In this document: positions 54,057 to 62,203 of the stretch, in pieces
Layout of the letters: every line of letters starts with the position of its first letter
Position numbering within the stretch: the stretch's first letter is position 1
The notes under the pieces: generated by a model
Seen by the model: only the letters and a program-made list of their open reading frames with translations
Database searches by the model: none
Told to the model about the DNA's origin: nothing
Program-made: the position numbers and the translations under genes
DNA from: Hafnia alvei
GTDB taxonomy: Bacteria; Pseudomonadota; Gammaproteobacteria; Enterobacterales; Enterobacteriaceae
Direction: 5' to 3'
Length of the DNA: 64,000 bases
Assembly: GCF_034424155.1 (NCBI RefSeq)
Contig: NZ_CP139992.1
Span: forward strand, 4,604,012-4,668,011

Positions 54057-54204
54057 ACCACAGTCGAATAAACGATACGCCCTCTCTGCTAGACGTAATT
54101 AAGCTTACATTTTGCAATGACAATCCCACCCCGATCACACTTCTGAATTCATCCCAAACCAATCTGTGACAACTGTCATACATCCTCATTATTTCGCTTT
54201 TTTA

Positions 54205-54218
54205 TGGAACCGGTTCCA
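54205..54218. promoter_or_regulatory. LacI/PtxS-type operator upstream of kguE
   Basis: TGGAACCGGTTCCA is a perfect 14-bp palindrome 53 bases before kguE. LacI-family repressors bind such AACCGGTT-centred sites, and PtxS, the kgu repressor of pseudomonads, binds TGAAACCGGTTTCA. No regulator gene is adjacent. Confidence 0.75.
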
Positions 54219-54270
54219 AATATCGTGGCGTTATTGAATTGATGATGAAGTGACCATCATTGGAGTGAAT

Positions 54271-55023
54271 ATGAAAAGAGATATCGTTGTTGTGACCGCC
54301 GCGTATGGATGGGACAACGTTAAAAAGCTCGGCGGACAGGCTAACTTACTGCCGATTATCGCTGAGTCAGGAGCCAACGGCGTTGAAATTCGTCGTGAGC
54401 TATTATCTGACTCAGAGCTAAACACCTTAGGTCATTTAGCCCGTAAAATTGCTGACCATCAGCTTTTTGCCGTTTATTCAGTCCCGGAGGGATTGTTTGC
54501 CCTCGATGGTTCACTGAATCCACAGCTCGAAAATCGTTTACAAGAAGCCGCTGAGCTCAATGCTCGCACGGTGAAATTCTCTCTTGGGCATTACCAGCCA
54601 GGCTATGACATCACTGAACTAAACGCCTTGCTCAGCAAGCACCCAGTGCAGCTCGTCGTTGAAAACGATCAAACACCGGATTGCGGCATTTTTTCACCGT
54701 TAAACGCATTCTTTGCCACGGTACAAGATTGTCATTCCCCAATACGCATGACCTTCGATATGGCGAACTGGGATTGGGTTGGCGAAGACGCACATATCGC
54801 CGCGCAAAAACTAGCTCACATGGTGCATTACGTGCATGTGAAGGCCGCGGAAAAACGACCTCAAGGCTGGTGCGCAGTGGAATTAGATAATAGCGACGGT
54901 CGCTGGAAACCGTTACTGGCAGAGCTTCCCCATCAGGCAATGCGCGGCATTGAATTTCCATTAGAAGGCGATGACTTAACCTCAGTAACCCGCCACTACG
55001 TTAATTTATTGAGAGCAGACTAA
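54271..55023 (+). CDS. kguE: 2-ketogluconate utilisation protein KguE (TIM-barrel isomerase-like)
   Basis: KguE is a sugar-phosphate isomerase/epimerase-like protein (AP-endonuclease-2 TIM barrel) found at the head of 2-ketogluconate operons; its exact step is not settled. The 250-residue product has LLPIIAESGANGVEIRRELL near 24-43, VQLVVENDQTPDCG (likely metal-binding Glu), RMTFDMANWDWVGED (Asp) and HYVHVKAAEK (His). GGAGTG precedes the ATG at 54271. One base separates its stop from kguK. The operator at 54205-54218 implies repression in the absence of the sugar. Confidence 0.85.
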   Translation: MKRDIVVVTAAYGWDNVKKLGGQANLLPIIAESGANGVEIRRELLSDSELNTLGHLARKIADHQLFAVYSVPEGLFALDGSLNPQLENRLQEAAELNARTVKFSLGHYQPGYDITELNALLSKHPVQLVVENDQTPDCGIFSPLNAFFATVQDCHSPIRMTFDMANWDWVGEDAHIAAQKLAHMVHYVHVKAAEKRPQGWCAVELDNSDGRWKPLLAELPHQAMRGIEFPLEGDDLTSVTRHYVNLLRAD

Positions 55024-55024
55024 T

Positions 55025-55966
55025 ATGAAAACTTCCCCGTTAGACGTAATCACCTATGGCGAAGCAATGACCATGTTCGTCGCTAATGAAACCGGTGAAC
55101 TGGATCAGGCTATGCAGTTTACCAAGCGTATCGCAGGCGCTGAGCTGAATGTATCTATTGGTTTATCTCGCCTCGGAATGAACGTGGGCTGGGTTAGCCG
55201 TGTAGGTAACGACTCCTTTGGCCGTTTTACGCTCGCGACGCTGCAACAAGAGGGAATAAACCATCAGTGCGTTACCGTTGATGAACGCTTCCCAACCGGT
55301 TTCCAACTGAAATCCAAAGCTGAGAATGGAACCGATCCCAAAGTAGAATACTTCCGCAAAGGATCGGCGGCCAGCCATCTTTCTGTTCACGATTTCGATC
55401 GGGCCTATTTCTCACAGGCTCGTCACCTTCACTTGAGCGGCGTTGCGGCGGCACTTTCCACTGATTCTTTGGCTCTCGCCAACCACGCGGCGCAAGAAAT
55501 GCGCGCGATGGGCAAAACTATCTCTTTCGACCCTAATTTGCGTCCAGTGCTATGGCCAAGCCAGCAGGTGATGTGTGAAAAGCTGAACGCTTTAGCTTTC
55601 CAGGCCGATTGGGTATTACCGGGTCTGAAAGAGGGGCAAATCCTCACGGGCAAACAAACACCGGAAGAGATTGCTGATTTCTACCTTAACCGCGGCGTAA
55701 AAGCCGTCATCATCAAGCTCGGGCCAGATGGCGCTTGGTTTAAAACCGCAGACGGCCACCAGCAACATGTGGCAGCCGTACGCGTTGAAAATGTGATTGA
55801 TACCGTTGGCGCGGGTGATGGTTTTGCCGTCGGTGTTATCAGTGCATTACTTGAAGGAAAAGCGCTACCGGATGCCGTTATGCGCGGCAACAAAATTGGT
55901 GCGCTAGCGGTGCAGGCCATTGGGGACAGCGAAGGCTTACCAACCCGTGCTGAACTTGGCGAATAA
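55025..55966 (+). CDS. kguK: 2-ketogluconate kinase KguK (PfkB family)
   Basis: KguK phosphorylates 2-ketogluconate to its 6-phosphate. The 313-residue PfkB-family kinase has the sugar-binding start DVITYGEAMTMFVANETGEL, LNVSIGLSRLGMNVGWVSRV, and the ATP/anion-hole motif IDTVGAGDGFAVGVI near residues 256-270 with the catalytic Asp. The sequence is also close to 2-keto-3-deoxygluconate kinases, so substrate choice relies on the operon: epimerase-like kguE before, transporter kguT and reductase kguD after. Confidence 0.87.
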   Translation: MKTSPLDVITYGEAMTMFVANETGELDQAMQFTKRIAGAELNVSIGLSRLGMNVGWVSRVGNDSFGRFTLATLQQEGINHQCVTVDERFPTGFQLKSKAENGTDPKVEYFRKGSAASHLSVHDFDRAYFSQARHLHLSGVAAALSTDSLALANHAAQEMRAMGKTISFDPNLRPVLWPSQQVMCEKLNALAFQADWVLPGLKEGQILTGKQTPEEIADFYLNRGVKAVIIKLGPDGAWFKTADGHQQHVAAVRVENVIDTVGAGDGFAVGVISALLEGKALPDAVMRGNKIGALAVQAIGDSEGLPTRAELGE

Positions 55967-56036
55967 TAAATAACGCATCCACCTCTGGGCCCTACATCCC
56001 AAGGATGTATCTGAACCATACTGAAGGATTATAACC

Positions 56037-57332
56037 ATGAGCAAATCAACGATTGCCCCGAAGCGCTGGTGGTACATCATGCCGGTGATTTTTATCACCT
56101 ACAGCATGGCTTATCTTGATCGCGCGAACTTCAGCTTTGCCTCTGCCGCTGGGATTAATGAGGATCTTGGCATCACCAAAGGAATGGCCTCTCTGCTGGG
56201 AGCCCTATTCTTCCTCGGCTATTTTTTCTTCCAGATCCCTGGAGCTATTTACGCCGAACGCCGTAGCGTACGTAAGCTGGTATTTTGGTGCCTGATCCTG
56301 TGGGGCATGTGTGCCACGCTAACCGGCTTGGTCAGCAATATTCCCGCGCTGGCGGCTATTCGATTCGCTCTTGGGGTGGTTGAAGCGGCGGTTATGCCCG
56401 CCATGCTTATCTACATCAGTAACTGGTTTACCAAAGCTGAGCGTTCCAGAGCCAATACCTTTTTGATTTTAGGTAATCCGGTCACCGTTCTGTGGATGTC
56501 TGTGGTTTCTGGCTACTTGATTCATGCCTATGGCTGGCGCGAAATGTTCATCATCGAAGGCTTCCCTGCGGTTATTTGGGCTTTCTGTTGGTGGGTGCTG
56601 GTTAAGGATAAGCCTGAGCAGGTTGGCTGGTTAAGCGAGTCTGAAAAAGCCGCGCTGCAAGCCAAACTGCTTGAAGAACAGCAAGGCATTAAGGCCGTAC
56701 GTAACTACAGCGAGGCTTTCCGTTCGCGTAACGTCATCATCCTGTGTGCTCAGTATTTTGCATGGAGCATCGGCGTGTACGGCTTTGTGCTGTGGCTGCC
56801 TTCGATTCTGCGCCACGGTTCTGACATGGGAATGGTGGAAGCTGGCTGGCTCTCAGCTGTGCCTTATTTGGCTGCAACCATTGCGATGATCGTGGTGTCT
56901 TGGGCATCCGACAAAATGCAAAACCGTAAACTGTTCGTATGGCCGTTGCTGTTGATCGGGGCACTGGCCTTTATCGGTTCTTATCTCGTCGGCGCTAATC
57001 ACTTCTGGTGGTCTTACGCGCTGTTGGTTATCGCAGGCGCAGCGATGTATGCACCTTATGGCCCATTCTTCGCCATTATCCCTGAAATGCTGCCACGCAA
57101 CGTTTCCGGTGGGGCGATGGCCTTAATCAACAGCATGGGTGCGTTGGGTTCTTTCTTTGGCTCTTGGTTTGTCGGTTATCTGAATGGTTCTACCGGCTCT
57201 CCAGCCGCATCCTACGTATTTATGGCCGGTGCACTACTGGTCGCCGTTTGGTTAACACTTATCGTTAAGCCCTCAGATACGCAAAAAAAAGCCACCGTTA
57301 AACCGGCGTCAGCCGTTGCTCAGGGGAAATAG
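56037..57332 (+). CDS. kguT: 2-ketogluconate transporter KguT (MFS, anion:cation symporter family)
   Basis: KguT should import 2-ketogluconate with protons. The 431-residue MFS protein has the features of the anion/cation symporter family: [20 protein letters not shown] in helix one (with the Asp-Arg pair), [40 protein letters not shown] and SKAERSRAN-like [17 protein letters not shown]. Twelve helices are expected. It lies between kguK (70-base gap) and kguD (4-base gap). Similar proteins carry glucarate, galactonate or phthalate, so the substrate is assigned by operon context. Confidence 0.87.
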   Translation: MSKSTIAPKRWWYIMPVIFITYSMAYLDRANFSFASAAGINEDLGITKGMASLLGALFFLGYFFFQIPGAIYAERRSVRKLVFWCLILWGMCATLTGLVSNIPALAAIRFALGVVEAAVMPAMLIYISNWFTKAERSRANTFLILGNPVTVLWMSVVSGYLIHAYGWREMFIIEGFPAVIWAFCWWVLVKDKPEQVGWLSESEKAALQAKLLEEQQGIKAVRNYSEAFRSRNVIILCAQYFAWSIGVYGFVLWLPSILRHGSDMGMVEAGWLSAVPYLAATIAMIVVSWASDKMQNRKLFVWPLLLIGALAFIGSYLVGANHFWWSYALLVIAGAAMYAPYGPFFAIIPEMLPRNVSGGAMALINSMGALGSFFGSWFVGYLNGSTGSPAASYVFMAGALLVAVWLTLIVKPSDTQKKATVKPASAVAQGK

Positions 57333-57336
57333 TTTT

Positions 57337-58311
57337 ATGAAGCAATCCATTGTTCTGTATAAAAAAATACCCTCTGATTTGCTACAACGATTAGAAGACA
57401 ATTTTGATGTCCGATTCTTTGATGGAATCAATGAGACTAACCGTGCAGAAGTTCTCGCCGCACTAAAAAATGCCGATGGTATGATTGGCGCAAGCGTACC
57501 AGTGCGCGCTGAGTTGCTAGACCATGCGCCCAAGCTAAAAGCGATCTCAACCATTTCAGTTGGCTACGATCAGTTCGACGTCGGCGATCTGACACAGCGC
57601 AAAATTGTGTTGATGCACACGCCAACGGTGCTCACCGAAACTACGGCCGATACCGTATTTACGCTGATTCTGATGACCGCTCGCCGCGCTTTGGAAATGG
57701 CGGAAATGGTGAAAGCCGGAAAATGGACACGCAGCATCGGCAGCGATAGCTATGGCGTCGACGTTCATCATAAAACGATAGGTATTTTGGGTATGGGCCG
57801 TATCGGCGCTGCGCTGGCGCGCCGAGCTCACGCGGGTTTTGGCATGAATGTTTTGTACTGGAACGATCGCCCCAATACGCAGGTGGAAGAGGAGTTTAAC
57901 GCTCGCCGCTGCGAGCTGGATGAGTTACTCGCTCAGTCTGACTTCGTCTGTATCACGCTGCCTTACAGCGAGCAAACGCATAAGCTTATCAACGCCGAAC
58001 GTTTAGCAAAAATGAAATCCAGCGCTATTTTGATCAACGGCGCACGCGGCAAAATTGTCGATCAGGCTGCATTAATTAAAGCGTTAAAAGACGGTACGAT
58101 TCGCGCTGCGGGGTTAGATGTGTTCGAAGTGGAACCATTGCCTGCTGATTCAGAATTGCTGCAGTTACCTAACGTTGTTGCACTGCCTCACATCGGCTCA
58201 GCAACGGAGGAAACCCGCTATAACATGGCGGCCTGCGCGGTGGATAATCTGATCACGGCATTAACGGGGGAAGTAACGGAAAACAGTGTGAATGCACATT
58301 TGTTGAAGTAA
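57337..58311 (+). CDS. kguD: 2-ketogluconate-6-phosphate reductase KguD
   Basis: KguD reduces 2-keto-6-phosphogluconate to 6-phosphogluconate, linking the operon to central metabolism. The 324-residue D-2-hydroxyacid dehydrogenase has [14 protein letters not shown], the Rossmann motif [16 protein letters not shown], and active-site segments [12 protein letters not shown] (Arg), DVFEVEPL (Glu) and [14 protein letters not shown] (His). It is a clear paralog of GhrB at 49743-50723. It starts 4 bases after kguT, so it is co-transcribed. The strong hairpin at 58332-58374 follows. Confidence 0.87.
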   Translation: MKQSIVLYKKIPSDLLQRLEDNFDVRFFDGINETNRAEVLAALKNADGMIGASVPVRAELLDHAPKLKAISTISVGYDQFDVGDLTQRKIVLMHTPTVLTETTADTVFTLILMTARRALEMAEMVKAGKWTRSIGSDSYGVDVHHKTIGILGMGRIGAALARRAHAGFGMNVLYWNDRPNTQVEEEFNARRCELDELLAQSDFVCITLPYSEQTHKLINAERLAKMKSSAILINGARGKIVDQAALIKALKDGTIRAAGLDVFEVEPLPADSELLQLPNVVALPHIGSATEETRYNMAACAVDNLITALTGEVTENSVNAHLLK

Positions 58312-58331
58312 TTGCTTCGATCTTCACTTCA

Positions 58332-58374
58332 GGTCTTGGTAGGTTTAGCCACATCGGCTCTTCCTACCAAGACC
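58332..58374. terminator. Long hairpin between kguD and hemN
   Basis: GGTCTTGGTAGG at 58332-58343 pairs perfectly with CCTACCAAGACC at 58363-58374 across a 19-base loop. It lies between converging genes and may end both transcripts; it has no T run. Confidence 0.6.
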
Positions 58375-58382
58375 GATATCTT

Positions 58383-59756
58383 CTAGATCACCCGCGAAAA
58401 CTGCTGCATTCTCGCCTGCTTGCGCAGATAGATATCAAAGCACATGCAAATATTACGGATCAGCAAACGACCGCGTGGCGTCACTTCAATGCTGGCTGGC
58501 GTGATTTCCACCAGCCCATCATCGACCAAAGGTGCCAGTAGTTTTAAGTCATCCGCGAAATAATCGGCAAAAACAATCGCGTATTGGCTCTCAACTTGGG
58601 AATAGTCTAGGCGGAAGTTGCAGATGAGATTTTTAATCACATCACGGCGCAAACAGTCATCCTCAGTCATCGAAAGCCCACGCCAAAGCGCATGACCATG
58701 ATCTTGCACGTCGGCGTAATACTCTTTCAGCACTTTGCGATTCTGCGCATAGCTATCCCCGATCATGCTTATCGCGGAAACGCCCAGTCCGAGCAGATCG
58801 CTATCGCCCTGCGTGGTATAGCCTTGGAAGTTGCGATGCAATTTGCCTTCACGCTGAGCCACTGCCAATTCATCATTAGCATGAGCGAAGTGGTCCATGC
58901 CGATAAACTGATAGCCAGACCCCGTTAGCATCGCGATAGTTTCTTGCAGAATAGACAGCTTGCTGTCTGCCGATGGCAGGTCTTCGTCTTTAATTTTACG
59001 CTGCGCGGCAAATAGCTTCGGCATATGCGCATAGTTAAATACGCTCAGACGATCAGGATTGAGCTCAGCCACTTTTTGCAGCGTATAGCTAAAGCTCTCT
59101 GGCGTTTGCTTTGGTAAGCCGTAGATAAGATCGATATTCGTGGAGGTAAAACCGATCGCTTTAGCCCGATGAATCAAATCGAAGATAAACTGTTCGTCTT
59201 GCTCACGATTCACCAGCTTCTGAACTTCTTTGTTGAAGTCCTGCACGCCCATACTGAGGCGATTGAAGCCTTCTTGCCGCAGGTGGTCGAGCACATCCAG
59301 CTCAATTTCACGCGGGTCGACCTCAATTGAAATTTCTGCATCCGGCAGAAAATCAAAAGCATCGCGCAACATATGCATTAAGCGGGAAATCTGGTTTTTA
59401 TCTAGATAAGTTGGCGTACCACCGCCCCAATGTAATTGGGAGACTTTTCGCCCCACAAACATCGGTGCACGTTGGCGAATTTCAAATGCCAGCTTATCAA
59501 GATATTCGTCCGCTTTATGTGTTTGGCGGGTAACGATCTTATTGCAGCCGCAGAAGTAACACAGCTTGTGGCAAAAAGGGATATGAACGTAAAGCGAAAG
59601 CGCACGTTCAGGGTAACGAGCTACCGCATTCGCAAACTCAGTCTCGGTGAAACTTTCGCTGAATTCTAATGCAGTAGGATATGAGGTGTAACGCGGCCCA
59701 GAATAGTTATATTTTTGAATCAGGGCCAGATCCCAGACAATTGCCTGTTCCGACAT
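58383..59756 (-). CDS. hemN: Oxygen-independent coproporphyrinogen III dehydrogenase HemN
   Basis: HemN is a radical-SAM enzyme that oxidises coproporphyrinogen III to protoporphyrinogen IX when oxygen is absent, a step of haem synthesis. The 457-residue protein has length and motifs of E. coli HemN: the iron-sulfur cluster site HIPFCHKLCYFCGCNKIV (Cys62, Cys66, Cys69), QLHWGGGTPTYLD, LSMGVQDFNKEVQKLVNREQ and a C-terminal HemN domain. It lies just downstream of a small membrane-protein gene whose stop is 2 bases before its ATG. Confidence 0.98.
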   Translation of the reverse strand: MSEQAIVWDLALIQKYNYSGPRYTSYPTALEFSESFTETEFANAVARYPERALSLYVHIPFCHKLCYFCGCNKIVTRQTHKADEYLDKLAFEIRQRAPMFVGRKVSQLHWGGGTPTYLDKNQISRLMHMLRDAFDFLPDAEISIEVDPREIELDVLDHLRQEGFNRLSMGVQDFNKEVQKLVNREQDEQFIFDLIHRAKAIGFTSTNIDLIYGLPKQTPESFSYTLQKVAELNPDRLSVFNYAHMPKLFAAQRKIKDEDLPSADSKLSILQETIAMLTGSGYQFIGMDHFAHANDELAVAQREGKLHRNFQGYTTQGDSDLLGLGVSAISMIGDSYAQNRKVLKEYYADVQDHGHALWRGLSMTEDDCLRRDVIKNLICNFRLDYSQVESQYAIVFADYFADDLKLLAPLVDDGLVEITPASIEVTPRGRLLIRNICMCFDIYLRKQARMQQFSRVI

Positions 59757-59758
59757 GC

Positions 59759-59932
59759 TTACTCCTTCCGATGATTTCGTCTGCCAGACCGGTGACGAGG
59801 AAGCCGTGAAAACTGGCGGGTCATGGCAGCTTGCCGCCAGCGTTGTTTACGCCGCGACAGCCACCATAGTTTACCTAATAACCACAGCAGATAACACGTA
59901 AGCAGTAAGGCTATTGTTAGGATTAGCCCCAT
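59759..59932 (-). CDS. Small single-helix membrane protein between yihI and hemN
   Basis: This frame encodes 57 residues. It starts MGLILTIALLLTCYLLWLLG, a strong membrane helix, continues with KLWWLSRRKQRWRQAA and ends in a very basic tail (RLPRHRSGRRNHRKE). The helix-then-positive order predicts a cytoplasmic C-terminus. It begins 6 bases after the yihI stop, and its own stop is 2 bases before hemN, with the hemN ribosome site GGAGTAA inside its last codons. That spacing suggests translational coupling into hemN. I do not recognise a family, and no E. coli gene is known to me at this spot. Confidence 0.6.
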   Translation of the reverse strand: MGLILTIALLLTCYLLWLLGKLWWLSRRKQRWRQAAMTRQFSRLPRHRSGRRNHRKE

Positions 59933-59938
59933 TGACGA

Positions 59939-60478
59939 TTAAAATACGTCTTTCGGGTTACCGCGTTTGAGCAATTTAACGATGTCTTCTTTTGGCTCTT
60001 CTTCATCGACTTCGTCATCTTCGTCGCCCAACTCGATGCCTAACTCTTCCATCAGTGCATCAATGCGGTCCAACATATTGTCAACGTAGCTTTGCTCTTC
60101 TTGGTTGAGATCTTCACCATCGTCGAGACGGATCAGCAGCTCATCCAGACGCGGATCGTTTTCCAACTGAGTCAGCTCTTCTTCTGGCGTCAGTCGTTTT
60201 TTCGCTTCCGGTTTAGGCGCTTTTGCTTTTGGCTTCTTCACTTCTGTTGCCACCAGCGATACAGGCACTTTACTGCCGATACGCGGATCTACAACTTTGG
60301 CTGCATCACCGGTTTTTTTGTTGGCAGCTTCTGGGTTGGCACGGCCACCCGATTTGTTACCGCGGTGCTTTTTCTGGCGCTTACGGGCACGAGCTTCCAG
60401 ATCGAGCTCAACACGGGTTTTTCGTTTTTGTTTTGGCGCTGAAGTTTTAGCTTTCGGCGTTTTATTGGCAGGACTCAT
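59939..60478 (-). CDS. yihI: Der GTPase-activating protein YihI
   Basis: YihI stimulates the GTPase Der (EngA), which helps build the 50S ribosome subunit. The 179-residue protein has the family layout: a very basic, low-complexity N-terminus (about 1-90, with [15 protein letters not shown]) and an acidic C-terminal half with [40 protein letters not shown] and a [11 protein letters not shown] stretch. Length is near E. coli YihI (169). It lies between csrC and hemN as in E. coli. Confidence 0.93.
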   Translation of the reverse strand: MSPANKTPKAKTSAPKQKRKTRVELDLEARARKRQKKHRGNKSGGRANPEAANKKTGDAAKVVDPRIGSKVPVSLVATEVKKPKAKAPKPEAKKRLTPEEELTQLENDPRLDELLIRLDDGEDLNQEEQSYVDNMLDRIDALMEELGIELGDEDDEVDEEEPKEDIVKLLKRGNPKDVF

Positions 60479-60621
60479 TAGCGTGTACTCACAGAGAGAT
60501 AAATCGAGTAGAGAAATATTAGCGAGCTCAGGTTAATTCCTGATACGCCAGTCTCCGACACCCGTAAAACAGGCGTTTAGGCTGAGGGGGCGGACAATGC
60601 GCACACCCTACCAGAAAGCAC

Positions 60622-60955
60622 ACAAAGAAAAAAGGCGACAGCCTAAACTGTCGCCTTAATTCTAGCCTTCAAATGAAGGATATTCACGCAATTCAATCCT
60701 TGAATGCAGTCAACGTCCCGGTTTTTCCCTTTGCCGTTTTGCTCCTAGCATCCTCTTCCTGAGGCTCTTGTCCTTGTTGCGCCAATCCCAGCGCTAAACT
60801 CATCCTGAGTTCGTGTCTTCCTTTACGATATACATCCTGTATATCTTCGCTAATCCTTTAGCGTGAATCCTTTCTCTCGTTACGCATTCTTGCGTTCCCT
60901 GAGATTCGTCTTCCTGACGAAGTTTTCCGTGCCGTTATCCTTGGCGTTGAAAGAT
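60622..60955 (-). ncRNA. csrC: CsrC regulatory RNA (CsrA sponge)
   Basis: CsrC binds many copies of CsrA and so relieves CsrA control of carbon storage and motility genes. The minus strand holds 17 GGA triplets in about 300 bases, many in hairpin loops such as CTCAGGATGAG, ATACAGGATGTAT and TCCTCAGGAAGAGGA-like sequences. It ends in the terminator AAGGCGACAG-TTTAGG-CTGTCGCCTT with a T run (60627-60657), nearly the same as in E. coli csrC. The position between yihI and engB is the E. coli one. The 5' end is estimated from TTGAGA and TAAAGT promoter-like boxes near 60987 and 60965. Confidence 0.88.
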
Positions 60956-61005
60956 ACTTTAAAGTATTGGCTTACTTTCTCAATGGGTTATCACGCCCGC
61001 TAACA

Positions 61006-61021
61006 TGTGATCTTTATCACG
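61006..61021. promoter_or_regulatory. CRP site between csrC and engB
   Basis: TGTGA-TCTTTA-TCACG is a near-perfect CRP consensus. It lies about 60 bases upstream of the estimated csrC start and about 210 before engB. In E. coli cAMP-CRP affects csrC transcription, so csrC is the likely target. Confidence 0.75.
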
Positions 61022-61228
61022 TTGTTTTGTAATTATATGAATCTATTACTTTAATAAATTCAGGCTTATAGCGGAAAACGTGATTGCCCGAAAAATGAAT
61101 GGTCAATGTCTTACACGGCTGTAAGCCGTGAGCTTACAGCAGATAAACAGCGGTTTTATGCGCTCTTTACGGCTGATGCAGTTATAATCCCCACCAGATA
61201 CCCCCATGCTTTAATGGAGACGAACGTT

Positions 61229-61882
61229 TTGAACCGTAAAACTTATAACTATCATGTGACACACTTCGTCACCAGCGCCCCTGATATTCGCGCACTGCCA
61301 GCCGATACCGGAATTGAAGTCGCCTTTGCTGGTCGCTCTAACGCCGGTAAATCCAGCGCCCTTAATACGCTGACCAACCAAAAAGGCTTAGCGCGTACGA
61401 GTAAAACGCCAGGCCGTACTCAGCTGATTAACCTGTTTGAAGTCACCGACGGTATTCGTTTGGTTGACTTGCCGGGCTATGGCTATGCTGAAGTACCGGA
61501 AGAGATGAAACGCAAATGGCAGAAAGCGCTAGGTGAATACCTGCAAAAACGTAACTGTCTGAAGGGATTAGTGGTGTTGATGGATATCCGTCATCCACTG
61601 AAAGATCTCGATCAGCAAATGATCCAATGGGCCGTAGACGTTAACCTACCAGTTATGCTGCTGCTCACCAAAGCCGATAAGTTGGCATCCGGCGCGCGCA
61701 AAGCTCAGCTAAATATGGTGCGTGAGGCTATTTTGCCATTTATGGGCGATATTCAGGTTGAAGCGTTTTCTTCACTGAAGAAGTTTGGCGTCGATAAGCT
61801 GAGTGAAAAACTGAATACGTGGTTCAGTGAGATTGAGCCTGAAACACTGTCTGAAGAAGATGAGGAAGAAGGCGGGGAATAA
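61229..61882 (+). CDS. engB: Ribosome biogenesis GTPase EngB (YihA/YsxC)
   Basis: EngB is an essential GTPase for 50S subunit maturation. The 217-residue protein has G1 [20 protein letters not shown], the switch region [19 protein letters not shown]3 [14 protein letters not shown], and G4 [10 protein letters not shown] chose the TTG at 61229: it gives a start of the same length as related enterobacterial proteins (then [13 protein letters not shown]), and GGAG lies 9 bases upstream. ATGs at 61214 and 61106 are open but lack ribosome sites. A terminator follows at 61916. Confidence 0.92.
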   Translation: MNRKTYNYHVTHFVTSAPDIRALPADTGIEVAFAGRSNAGKSSALNTLTNQKGLARTSKTPGRTQLINLFEVTDGIRLVDLPGYGYAEVPEEMKRKWQKALGEYLQKRNCLKGLVVLMDIRHPLKDLDQQMIQWAVDVNLPVMLLLTKADKLASGARKAQLNMVREAILPFMGDIQVEAFSSLKKFGVDKLSEKLNTWFSEIEPETLSEEDEEEGGE

Positions 61883-61915
61883 CTGCCTAACATCTTATTG
61901 AACAAGTTATTGAAC

Positions 61916-61940
61916 AAGGTCGCTTAGGCGGCCTTTTTTT
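61916..61940 (+). terminator. Rho-independent terminator of engB
   Basis: AAGGTCGC-TTAG-GCGGCCTT with one T-G pair is followed by a T run. It separates engB from the oppositely read Spot 42 gene. Confidence 0.87.
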
Positions 61941-61949
61941 GGTTTTGAC

Positions 61950-62058
61950 AAAAAAAAACGCCCCAGTCATAAAAGACTGGGGCGGCTAATATTCAGCCAA
62001 ATCCGATTACGTGAAGTAAAAGGTCTGAAAGATAGAACATCTTACCTCTGTACCCTAC
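61950..62058 (-). ncRNA. spf: Spot 42 RNA
   Basis: Spot 42 is an Hfq-binding RNA that represses many catabolic genes, such as galK, when glucose is present. The 109-base minus-strand sequence is almost identical to the E. coli RNA: it starts GTAGGGTACAGAGGTAAGAT, continues with TTCTATCTTTCAGACCTTTT and ACTTCACGTAATCGGATTTG, and ends in the GCCCCAGTC/GACTGGGGC terminator with a T run. It lies between polA and engB as in E. coli. It has a Hfq-type 3' U tail. Confidence 0.97.
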
Positions 62059-62203
62059 GCCTGTAACTCTACAACATTTTCAGACGAGGGAAAACACTTT
62101 TTGTAGCTAACTTACAAAGATGCGTTCAATTAAACAGCATAAACGGCGTAATGAACGCGATTTTATGTAGTTAAATTACATAAATAGATTAATTAACCAT
62201 CAT

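Noticed and set aside
60092-60442. 116-codon open frame antisense to yihI
   Set aside because: It mirrors the low-complexity Lys/Arg- and Asp/Glu-rich yihI sequence and shows no ribosome site.
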